Assembly (NCBI GenBank): GCA_905209435.1
Contig: CAJLTE010000078.1
Location: 1-14,914, forward strand
Direction: 5' to 3'
DNA length: 14,914 bases
DNA from: an uncultured Blautia sp.
Lineage (GTDB): Bacteria; Bacillota_A; Clostridia; Lachnospirales; Lachnospiraceae
In this document: in pieces, positions 6,730 to 13,128 of the stretch
Position numbering within the stretch: position 1 is the stretch's first letter
Layout of the letters: each line of letters opens with the position of its first letter
Program-made: the position numbers and the translations under genes
Notes under the pieces: generated by a model
Databases searched by the model: none
Told to the model about the DNA's origin: nothing
Seen by the model: the letters and a program-made list of their open reading frames with translations, nothing else

Positions 6730-7569
6730 TTATTGTTTCTCCGTATCCTGCAGGGCCTGTAAATTTCCTTCTGAATTCTGTGATTCTTCTTCTGCAAATT
6801 CTGTAAGATTCTTCCATGTATCAGGATCTGTCTTTACTTCAACAGAAATATCATCAAACAGACTGTCCTGTTCAACATGAATATGTCCCATTTTGATCAG
6901 CTCCAGTATAGACAGAAATGTAACAATCACCTGCACCTTGGAACATTGACTCTCCAGAAGATTCCGAAAACTAAATTTCCGATGATTGCGGGCAAAATCT
7001 CTGATTTCTATCATTTTGTCAGAAAGGCTGACTTCTTCTTTTTCAATGGTACCGAATTTACTTCGGATCGGGTCGATCTTGTCCTCCTGTCTGCGGATGA
7101 TGGATTTGTAAATGGCATTAAGCTTTTCCAGCGTAATGCCCGCAAGCAATTCCCTGGGATCTACCGGTTCTCTGTACTGGGCTACCTCATCGGGTATGGT
7201 AGGATCTTTAAAAAATACATTGGCCGCATCATCCATCTTGTCCTTTAACTCATAAGACATAAATTTATACATCTTATACTCCAGAAGTTTCTCCACCAGT
7301 TCCGCACGCGGATCTTCCTCTTCACCCTCTTCGTTTACCTCTTTCGGAAGAAGCATTCTGCATTTGATATCCAGCAAAGTAGCTGCCATGACCATGAATT
7401 CGCTCATAATTCCCAGATCTTCACGTTCCATAGCGTGAATGTATTCCATATACTGGTCTGTAATCTCCACAATCGGGATATCGTAAATATCTATTTTATT
7501 TTTTTCGATCAGATGCAGCAGCAGGTCCAGAGGGCCCTCAAATACTTCCAGTTTTACCGGAATTCCCAT
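6730..7569 (-). CDS. scpA: Segregation and condensation protein A (kleisin subunit)
   Basis: 279 residues. The N-terminal kleisin region begins VKLEVFEGPLDLLLHLIEK (about 5-23), the family hallmark, followed by helices that contact the SMC neck and the MAATLLDIKCRMLLP segment. An acidic linker (EEGEEEDPR, about 82-90) precedes the middle region. A C-terminal winged helix (about 195-255; RNLLESQCSKVQVIVTFLSILELIKMGHI) would bind the SMC head. A short acidic, Gln-rich tail ends the protein. ScpA bridges the two SMC heads and holds ScpB. It is the first gene of the scpA-scpB-phospholipase C-carboxypeptidase run. The ATG has AAAGGGAAAG upstream at rather long spacing, and I see no clear sigma-A promoter in the 162 bases before it, which instead contain a palindromic repeat. 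Confidence 0.95.
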   Translation of the reverse strand: MGIPVKLEVFEGPLDLLLHLIEKNKIDIYDIPIVEITDQYMEYIHAMEREDLGIMSEFMVMAATLLDIKCRMLLPKEVNEEGEEEDPRAELVEKLLEYKMYKFMSYELKDKMDDAANVFFKDPTIPDEVAQYREPVDPRELLAGITLEKLNAIYKSIIRRQEDKIDPIRSKFGTIEKEEVSLSDKMIEIRDFARNHRKFSFRNLLESQCSKVQVIVTFLSILELIKMGHIHVEQDSLFDDISVEVKTDPDTWKNLTEFAEEESQNSEGNLQALQDTEKQ

Positions 7570-7661
7570 AGTGCTATGCTTTCCCTTTCAAATATATTTT
7601 GTATCATCGTCCATCTCATCTCATAACAATGACAGTAAATTGCAGAACATTTATCCGCATT

Positions 7662-7700
7662 GTGTTACTGTTCACTTCGTTCTCAGTAACACGCTTCGCG
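7662..7700 (-). repeat. Palindromic intergenic repeat, copy 1
   Basis: Nine-base arms GTGTTACTG (7662-7670) and CAGTAACAC (7684-7692) around a 13-base loop, flanked by CGCTTCGCG. The 37 bases at 7664-7700, read on the minus strand, match 29 of 37 positions of the 14789-14825 copy; the arms and the CGC-AAGCGT flank are conserved and the loop is not. Copy 1 sits between the metallophosphoesterase stop and the scpA start, where it could form a hairpin in a read-through transcript. No U-run follows it, so it is not a standard terminator. Confidence 0.7.
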
Positions 7701-7731
7701 ATGCACAGACTTTATGCTGATCGCAGTTTGG

Positions 7732-8556
7732 TTAAACAAATTCTTTCGCCGCACAAGGCTTAATATCCACAATCAGCAGTTCTCTTGGATTATGGATTCT
7801 TACCGGGATCGTATGCTCTCCAGCCCCTGCACTTACCAGCATATGTTGATTTTCTCTGTGAAAATCTCCGCAGCAAAACATCGGAAATAACTGAAGCTGC
7901 GGGGAAAGCAGACCTTTTCGTCTGCCAAGCCTTACAATCCCGCCATGGTAATGACCACTCAGAATAAGATCTGCTCCCCAGTCAAAATAGGCATTTCCAT
8001 ATTTGGGGCTGTGCGCAAGCAAGATATTCAATGAATCTTTTACCGGCTCTCCAAGCAACTCTCTGACTTCTTCTGTATGAAGCTTCGGTGAAAATGGTTT
8101 CTTATAATAAATCAGCGGGATTTCCAGACCATAAATCGTAATTCTGTTTTTTCCAACCTGTAATTCACAGGATTCGTTGTGCACGATATGAATTCCTGCT
8201 GCTTTCAGTTCCTTTTCATATTCCTGATAATCCCTTGCCATTTCATTCTCTTCAGGATTACTTCTGTACAGTTTATATTCATGATTTCCCAAAGCATAGT
8301 AAACCGGATACTGAGCCGCAAATCTCTTCAGAAGAACTGTTGCTGTTTCTATAGATGCAGAATCAGTTCTGACGATCATATCACCTGCAATAAGAACTCC
8401 ATCCGGCCTGTATTTGTCGATTGCCTCAAGGAGTCTTTTATTATCCGGGCCAAATTCCATACCGTGAAGATCTGCAAGAACTGCAAATCTCGCTCCTCGA
8501 GTATCTTTTATTTTGTCTGAATGAATCGTATAATGTACAGTTTTGAATCTTTTCAT
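7732..8556 (-). CDS. YkuE-like metallophosphoesterase
   Basis: 274 residues. The calcineurin-like dimetal site is complete: D29-L-H31 (LADLHG), D59 (AGDMI), N91-H92-E (ALGNHEY), H182 (LLAHSP) and H202-x-H204 (SGHYHGG). YkuE-type members often carry an N-terminal signal or membrane helix; this one has none and is predicted cytosolic. Substrates in the family range from nucleotides to lipid-linked phosphates, and nothing in the sequence decides between them. The ATG is only 15 bases downstream of the stop of the molybdopterin-binding gene, with GGAAAAG upstream, so the two form an operon. No dedicated terminator follows; a palindromic repeat lies 32 bases downstream of the stop. Confidence 0.9.
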   Translation of the reverse strand: MKRFKTVHYTIHSDKIKDTRGARFAVLADLHGMEFGPDNKRLLEAIDKYRPDGVLIAGDMIVRTDSASIETATVLLKRFAAQYPVYYALGNHEYKLYRSNPEENEMARDYQEYEKELKAAGIHIVHNESCELQVGKNRITIYGLEIPLIYYKKPFSPKLHTEEVRELLGEPVKDSLNILLAHSPKYGNAYFDWGADLILSGHYHGGIVRLGRRKGLLSPQLQLFPMFCCGDFHRENQHMLVSAGAGEHTIPVRIHNPRELLIVDIKPCAAKEFV

Positions 8557-8571
8557 GTAGTCTTTTCCTTA

Positions 8572-9606
8572 TTATTTTCCAAATCCACAATTTGGGAATG
8601 TACAGACATCGCAGTTCAGGCAAAGCCCGCCCTCGCCAAGATGATTGATCTCAGATGCTGTAATCTCATCATCTGCCATCAGCCTCGGCAAAAGCAGGTC
8701 AAAGATAGTATTCTTAGCATACATGACACATCCAGGAAGTCCAAGGATCGGAATCTGTTTTCCGTCTTTCTCATAATAGGATACCAGCATCATAGCTCCC
8801 GGAAGCACCGGTGCGCCATAAGATACAATGCGGGTTCCTGTTGCTTTGATCGCACCCGGAGTTCTGTCGTCCGGATCAACGCTCATACCGCCGCTACATA
8901 CTACCACATCCGCTCCATCTTCAATAAATTTCAGGATGTCTGCAGTAATCTGTTCCATATCATCCCCTGGCATGGTCTGTCCAAGAATTTCGGACGGAAA
9001 TCTGGCAAATTTGTCTTTCAGCACAGGCGTAAAAGTATCCTTGATCAGGCCTTTCTGTACTTCGCTTCCTGTTGTTACGATTCCCACTTTTTTCTTCTTA
9101 TACGGAAGAATAGAAAAAATCGGCTGATCTCCTGCCACTTCTTTTGCGCGTTCCATTTTCTCTTTCTCAATAACTAACGGAATAATTCTGGTTCCCGCAA
9201 GTTTATCACCTTTCTTTACAGGAAAATCACCATGGCGGGAAGCGATCATCATCTCACCAAGTGAATTAACTGCAGTCAGAGCATCTCTGCGAATCTTGAG
9301 CACACCGTCAATGTCTGCAATCAGTTCGATTTTTCCCTCTTTTATGTCTGATCCATGCATGGTGTCTGAATTCCCGGCACAAATCTGATAAAGAATCTCT
9401 GCGCCTTCGTTCTCATGAAGAATTCCCTCTTTCTTCTCCCATACATATAAATGTTCTTTTCCTACAGAAAGTAAAAGAGGAATATCCTCTTCTCTGACAA
9501 TATGTCCTTTCTTAAAAAGCACCCCTTTTTTTACATCTTTGATAATCTGTGTGATGTCATGGCACAAAATATGGCCAACTGCATCTTCTGTACGAATTTC
9601 TTTCAT
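8572..9606 (-). CDS. MoeA-like molybdopterin-binding protein with C-terminal four-cysteine tail
   Basis: 344 residues. The N-terminal half (about 1-150) resembles a shortened MoeA-type lead-in (AVGHILCHDITQI). Residues 172-311 form a MoCF/MogA-like domain with GIVTTGSEV (175-183), DGADVVVCSGGMSVDPDDRTPGA (about 230-252), the APVLPGAMM loop and LGLPGCVMYAKNT. This fold binds molybdopterin and, in MoeA, inserts molybdenum. The last 20 residues read GLC329-LNC332-DVC335-TFPNC340, a CxxCxxCx4C pattern that could hold an Fe-S cluster or zinc; it is absent from ordinary MoeA. The total is shorter than MoeA (about 400) and lacks a clear MoeA C-terminal domain. AGGAAGG lies eight bases before the ATG. 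No other molybdenum-cofactor gene is in the window. Binding-domain call is good; catalytic role is uncertain. Confidence 0.85.
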   Translation of the reverse strand: MKEIRTEDAVGHILCHDITQIIKDVKKGVLFKKGHIVREEDIPLLLSVGKEHLYVWEKKEGILHENEGAEILYQICAGNSDTMHGSDIKEGKIELIADIDGVLKIRRDALTAVNSLGEMMIASRHGDFPVKKGDKLAGTRIIPLVIEKEKMERAKEVAGDQPIFSILPYKKKKVGIVTTGSEVQKGLIKDTFTPVLKDKFARFPSEILGQTMPGDDMEQITADILKFIEDGADVVVCSGGMSVDPDDRTPGAIKATGTRIVSYGAPVLPGAMMLVSYYEKDGKQIPILGLPGCVMYAKNTIFDLLLPRLMADDEITASEINHLGEGGLCLNCDVCTFPNCGFGK

Positions 9607-9659
9607 TATATATACCTTCCTTTATCTTTTTGCTACCCGTAATTACCCATTTAGGTTTT

Positions 9660-9689
9660 ATTATACATCCTGTCTGTATCTTTTGTCAA
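9660..9689 (-). promoter_or_regulatory. Sigma-A promoter of the molybdopterin-binding/metallophosphoesterase operon
   Basis: On the minus strand a consensus TTGACA (9689-9684) and TATAAT (9665-9660) are 18 bases apart. The predicted start near 9653 leaves a leader of about 47 bases. That leader contains TGGGTAATTACGGGTA, a short palindrome (GTAATTAC core) that could be an operator. Confidence 0.85.
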
Positions 9690-9710
9690 AGTGGATGTTA
9701 TAATATGTTA

Positions 9711-11534
9711 CTACTGTAATTCTATTCCCCATATCTTACAGTCTCTGGTGCCAACGATCACATAGTTATCATACACCGCCGGAGAGGCTTCAATTACACC
9801 TTCACTGATCGATACTGTATCTTCCAGTTTTCCAGTTTTTCCGTCAAGAAGGCGAACATCGCCGGTGCTGTTGCAATATAGGACTTTACCGTTTCCGTCT
9901 TCGTTATACACGCAAACCGGAGAAGACCATGCATAGGAAGACGGATCCTCCCATACTTTCGAACCGTCGGATTTTTTCAGACAGGCAAGAACTCCGGAGG
10001 CATTGTCAGAAGTCTTGGATACTGTCACATATATGTAATCGGAAAGATTATCTTTTCCACAGGCGATCGTAGACTGAACTCCACCGGAAACGCCGTCATC
10101 TGTATAGCATTCATAATCTGTATGCCAGACAATCTCCCCTGTCTCCGCATCAATTTTCCAGATTGGAATTGTTGCAGAATCATAACTCCTCCATCCAAGA
10201 CGAAACGAAGTACTTACATACAGATACAAATGTCCGTTTTCAATTTCCATGACAGGAGTCGAGTTTGAATCATCAAGAGTATCCTGTACCCATACAAGCT
10301 GCAGAGTATTCAGGTTCAGACACATCAGATTTCCTCCGTTATCAGTCATAAATGCATAACCTTTATAAATTGCAGCACTGTCTTCCATTCCAATCCAAAA
10401 TGATTCTGTACTGCTTCTGGTTCCATAATAGCGCCATTTTACAGTTTTACCCGGATTAATAGATAAGGTACCGTTGTTCTGGTCATATTGAGTATTCAGT
10501 TTAATCAGATATACAATTCCGTTTTCCCCCGGATAGATCAAAGTATCTGTTTCTGCATCCACCAGTGCTGATCCATCAAAAAAGCTCAGACTGCCGCGCA
10601 GTGAAAACTCATCATTATCTCCAAAAGTATACATAACGCTACAATCAAGCAGATTCACAACAAATACTCTCGCAGTTCCCTCATTACTATTATACCCGGC
10701 CCCGACATACATGATCGGATATCCTCTCGGATCCAGGGCTCCCGCACCTTTAAATGTATATCCAAGATACAATGGATCACGGGTTTTTTCTCCTGTTTTC
10801 AGATCCAGAAAATATATATATCCATCCATGCAGGCATAAATTACCTCAACCAGTTCATCATCTGTCCTGGCTTTTTCTGTCATGTTCATGTGTGCTTTGA
10901 CTTCCTTAGGCCATTTCATCATAAGTGGCTGTCCGGTCCAGCCGCTTCCGGTCCAGACTGCACTGCCCGAAGAAAGAGAACCTGTATCTGAAGACCACAG
11001 TTTGTTGAGTTTAAAAGTGGTCATATTTGCACATCCGTGCGTCGGATTATCACGAAAACTGTTTCCGCGAAATGTAACAATCCCATCTACATCTGTGTAA
11101 TCCTGTCCAACCTTAAACGAAATATCTCTATCTGTCGTATAGTCCTCGACATTTTCAAGCACATTTCCATCTACTTCAACATTTGTATAGCTTATAAGAT
11201 TTTCCGGTTTAGTCGACTCTACACAGTGCGGCTCAAAATGAATCTCTCTGCTTTCTTCCATTTCAACAAGATCCCTTGTTTCTTTTTCTTCTTTTGTGTT
11301 TTTTATTTTTGCGGATGATACTTCCTTTACTTTCCTGTTGTCTGTCTTTATACCAGACAAAAATACCATGCTTCCGGAAAGCACAAGCAGAAGTACAAAA
11401 ATTATAATTCCGAAACGTTTTCTTTTGCGGCTCTGTACTCTTTCCTGCATTATTTCTTTCTGAAGGTGCTCCGGTCTTGCAGATTTTTTTCTGTATCCGC
11501 TTTTCGTTAAAGGTGTCTTTTTCTTTTGATTCAT
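9711..11534 (-). CDS. Membrane-anchored PQQ-like beta-propeller repeat protein
   Basis: 607 residues from an ATG with a strong GGAGGAG seven bases upstream; an upstream in-frame extension of 27 residues is rejected. Residues 1-40 are very basic (cytoplasmic), residues 41-61 form one transmembrane helix (FGIIIFVLLLVLSGSMVFL), and the rest is predicted extracellular. A charged linker leads to a propeller with recurring strand motifs: GYIYFLDLKTGE, GGNLMCLNLNTLQLVWV, IWKIDAETGEIVWHT, GVLACLKKSDGSKVWED, GDVRLLDGKTGKLED and CKIWGIEL. Similar repeats occur in PQQ dehydrogenases and the BamB outer-membrane factor, where they bind cofactor or protein. No quinoprotein active-site motif is evident, and this lineage is not expected to have BamB function. 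Probably a surface binding scaffold. It is preceded by its own putative promoter. Function not recognised. Confidence 0.8.
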   Translation of the reverse strand: MNQKKKTPLTKSGYRKKSARPEHLQKEIMQERVQSRKRKRFGIIIFVLLLVLSGSMVFLSGIKTDNRKVKEVSSAKIKNTKEEKETRDLVEMEESREIHFEPHCVESTKPENLISYTNVEVDGNVLENVEDYTTDRDISFKVGQDYTDVDGIVTFRGNSFRDNPTHGCANMTTFKLNKLWSSDTGSLSSGSAVWTGSGWTGQPLMMKWPKEVKAHMNMTEKARTDDELVEVIYACMDGYIYFLDLKTGEKTRDPLYLGYTFKGAGALDPRGYPIMYVGAGYNSNEGTARVFVVNLLDCSVMYTFGDNDEFSLRGSLSFFDGSALVDAETDTLIYPGENGIVYLIKLNTQYDQNNGTLSINPGKTVKWRYYGTRSSTESFWIGMEDSAAIYKGYAFMTDNGGNLMCLNLNTLQLVWVQDTLDDSNSTPVMEIENGHLYLYVSTSFRLGWRSYDSATIPIWKIDAETGEIVWHTDYECYTDDGVSGGVQSTIACGKDNLSDYIYVTVSKTSDNASGVLACLKKSDGSKVWEDPSSYAWSSPVCVYNEDGNGKVLYCNSTGDVRLLDGKTGKLEDTVSISEGVIEASPAVYDNYVIVGTRDCKIWGIELQ

Positions 11535-11580
11535 ACTTTCTCCTCCAAAATACATCTGACTGTTGCAGCCCGTGTAAAAA

Positions 11581-11609
11581 ATTATATCCAAATACAGTTT
11601 ATCATACAA
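11581..11609 (-). promoter_or_regulatory. Putative promoter of the beta-propeller gene
   Basis: A perfect TATAAT (11586-11581, minus strand) lies 17 bases after TTGTAT (11609-11604). The -35 element is poor (three of six consensus bases), so this is a moderate call. The predicted start would leave a leader of about 40 bases before the strong GGAGGAG site. Confidence 0.5.
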
Positions 11610-11619
11610 CGCCAAATAT

Positions 11620-11646
11620 AGTAAACAAAAATGTCGCTTGTTTACT
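11620..11646 (-). terminator. Weak hairpin after the second carboxypeptidase gene
   Basis: Arms AGTAAACA (11620-11627) and TGTTTACT (11639-11646) with an 11-base loop start 14 bases after the carboxypeptidase stop. Only ATATTTGG follows on the minus strand, so termination would be inefficient. The same position overlaps the upstream edge of the next promoter. Confidence 0.45.
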
Positions 11647-11660
11647 CCTCTCTCAGGAAC

Positions 11661-12854
11661 CTACAGCCTTCTCACCAGTTCTTTCAGACAGTCCAGATAC
11701 GTCGCTTTTTTCACAGTTTCTCCATAAAGGATTCTCACTCTTCCAAGCTCTTTTCCATCAACTGAATAAATCATCTCTCCTGCCTGGCTTTTCTCTTTTA
11801 TCGGGGCCTCTACTTCTCTGTGAATCCTCAGCTTTCTTTTTACATCTCCTATATTTTCTCCATTTGTATCCAGATATCGAAACTGCTCTTCATAAATCAG
11901 CGAAACTGATTTTTTCTTTCCTTTTCTGACCGGAACCTCCGGCAAAGACTGCATCTTTTCATCTATGTAAAGACTGCATTTTGAAAAACCATAGTTAAGC
12001 ATGGATGCTGCATCCTTAAAACGAATTTTATAATCAGGTGCCGCCATCACTACTGCTATCAATGTTATATCATTTCTTTTTGCTACCGCACTGAGACAGT
12101 ATTTGGCGATACTGGTGCTGCCGGTTTTCAGGCCTACGCAGCCTTCATAGCTGCGGATCAGTTTGTTGGTATTTGTAAGTCCGAACTCCTTTGAGCCCTG
12201 CTTGGTCACATGAACAATATTTTCCATCCAGATAGAGGAATATTCCAGAATCTTGGGATATTTTGTGATCAGTTCACGACTCATGATAGCGATATCTCTG
12301 GCTGTTGTGTAATGATTTGTAGATTCTGTCAACCCACAGCAATCTTCAAAATGGGTGTTTTTCATTCCGAGTTCTGCCGCACGTTCGTTCATGTGACGGA
12401 CAAATTCCTGTTCGCTGCCGCAAATATGCTCAGCCATTGCTACACTGGCATCATTTCCAGATGCAATTACAATACATTTAATCATAGTTTCTACTGTCTG
12501 AGTTTCACCTTCTTCCAGAAATACCTGGGAACCACCCATGGATTTGGCGTAGGCGCTGGTTGTGACGGTGTCGTCCATTTTCAGGCTGCCTTTTTCCAAT
12601 GCATCAAAAATTAAAATCAGGGTCATGATCTTGGTGATACTGGCAGGACTTCTTCTGGTGTCCTGATCTTTTTGATAGATAACAGTTCCTGTCTGAGCTT
12701 CCATCAGGATTCCGGACGGCGCCTGGATCAGATCTGTGTTTTCCTGTGCAGCTTCATCTGTCGAATCGTTCTGCGCTCTGACAGTCAACGGTGTCAGGAA
12801 CATTGTAAACGACATTACCCATACACATATTAGCGAAATCCACTTTTTTGTCAT
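11661..12854 (-). CDS. D-alanyl-D-alanine carboxypeptidase (DacF/PBP5-like), second copy
   Basis: 397 residues. The N-terminal hydrophobic stretch (about 5-24) followed by VRA before Q28 is a signal peptide. The active-site motifs are S72-I-T-K75, S132-G-N134 and K243-T-G245, with a PBP5-type C-terminal beta domain from about residue 290 (VPVRKGKKKSVSL and on) and a short basic C-terminal helix (DCLKELVRRL) that could tether it to the membrane face. It is clearly a different protein from the copy at 3751-4989 (SGN versus SHN, different C-terminus). The ATG chosen has GGAG seven bases upstream; the frame stays open 53 codons further upstream, but that part runs through two hairpins and shows no signal. 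The gene is likely monocistronic: a terminator precedes it and a weak hairpin follows. DacF-type enzymes are often sporulation-associated in Bacillus; no such evidence is present here. Confidence 0.9.
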   Translation of the reverse strand: MTKKWISLICVWVMSFTMFLTPLTVRAQNDSTDEAAQENTDLIQAPSGILMEAQTGTVIYQKDQDTRRSPASITKIMTLILIFDALEKGSLKMDDTVTTSAYAKSMGGSQVFLEEGETQTVETMIKCIVIASGNDASVAMAEHICGSEQEFVRHMNERAAELGMKNTHFEDCCGLTESTNHYTTARDIAIMSRELITKYPKILEYSSIWMENIVHVTKQGSKEFGLTNTNKLIRSYEGCVGLKTGSTSIAKYCLSAVAKRNDITLIAVVMAAPDYKIRFKDAASMLNYGFSKCSLYIDEKMQSLPEVPVRKGKKKSVSLIYEEQFRYLDTNGENIGDVKRKLRIHREVEAPIKEKSQAGEMIYSVDGKELGRVRILYGETVKKATYLDCLKELVRRL

Positions 12855-12969
12855 ACTTTCACTCCGGCGGATATATTCTATTCTATTATAAAAGTATCTT
12901 TCAGAAAATATGCCTGCATATCCTGTTACAGAAAAAGATTCTACGTTACAGTCAAGCGGATATTCACAT

Positions 12970-13050
12970 ATCAGGATGAGCCTGCACTCTTCCTGATAAA
13001 AGCAGGTCCCCACCCACTGCTTATTGCTTTTCGCAATTGAAGCAGGGGAC
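12970..13050 (-). promoter_or_regulatory. Tandem hairpins upstream of the second carboxypeptidase gene
   Basis: Two structures in series on the minus strand. The distal one (13050-13006) pairs GTCCCC with GGGGAC and, inside, TGCTT with AAGCA and ATTGC with GCAAT. The proximal one (12999-12970) pairs TATCAGGAAGAG with CTCATCCTGATA at 11 of 12 positions around a six-base loop. CCTGC at about 13005-13001 can also pair with GCAGG inside the proximal hairpin, giving an alternative fold. The region lies after the cardiolipin synthase terminator and 115 bases before the carboxypeptidase start. I do not match it to a known riboswitch. Structure is seen; a regulatory role is inference. Confidence 0.5.
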
Positions 13051-13065
13051 TTACTTGATTCAATA

Positions 13066-13119
13066 AAAAAATAGATGTAATGTATATTTTTTCACATTTA
13101 TACATTACATCTATTTTTT
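13066..13119 (-). terminator. Intrinsic terminator of the cardiolipin synthase gene
   Basis: A perfect 21-bp inverted repeat (arms 13066-13086 and 13099-13119, 12-base loop) starts nine bases after the stop codon. Its distal arm ends in six T residues on the minus strand. The stem is AT-rich but long. It is symmetric and could also act on the plus strand, where no gene approaches. Confidence 0.9.
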
Positions 13120-13128
13120 ATACTCCAC

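Noticed and set aside
8521..9177. 218-codon plus-strand open frame opposite the molybdopterin-binding gene
   Set aside because: It lies antisense to a gene with full family motifs, has no ribosome binding site and no recognisable domain; long antisense frames arise from codon bias.
11535..11615. 27-codon N-terminal extension of the beta-propeller protein
   Set aside because: It crosses the putative -10 region and the strong GGAGGAG ribosome binding site that serves the ATG at 11534.
12860..12930. Possible sigma-E-like GCATATT element with TATAAT before the second carboxypeptidase
   Set aside because: The GCATATT fits a sigma-E -35, but the spacing (16) and the -10 do not fit the consensus, and the TATAAT has no good sigma-A -35, so no promoter is called.
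12855..13013. 53-codon N-terminal extension of the second carboxypeptidase
   Set aside because: It runs through the tandem hairpins, would bury the signal peptide internally and lacks a ribosome binding site; the ATG at 12854 has GGAG and starts a proper signal sequence.
13000..13022. T-box-like TGGGTGGGGACC on the minus strand
   Set aside because: The T-box core needs the GGTGGNACCGCG context, a specifier loop and a downstream terminator, and the gene is not an aminoacyl-tRNA or amino-acid gene; none of these is present.
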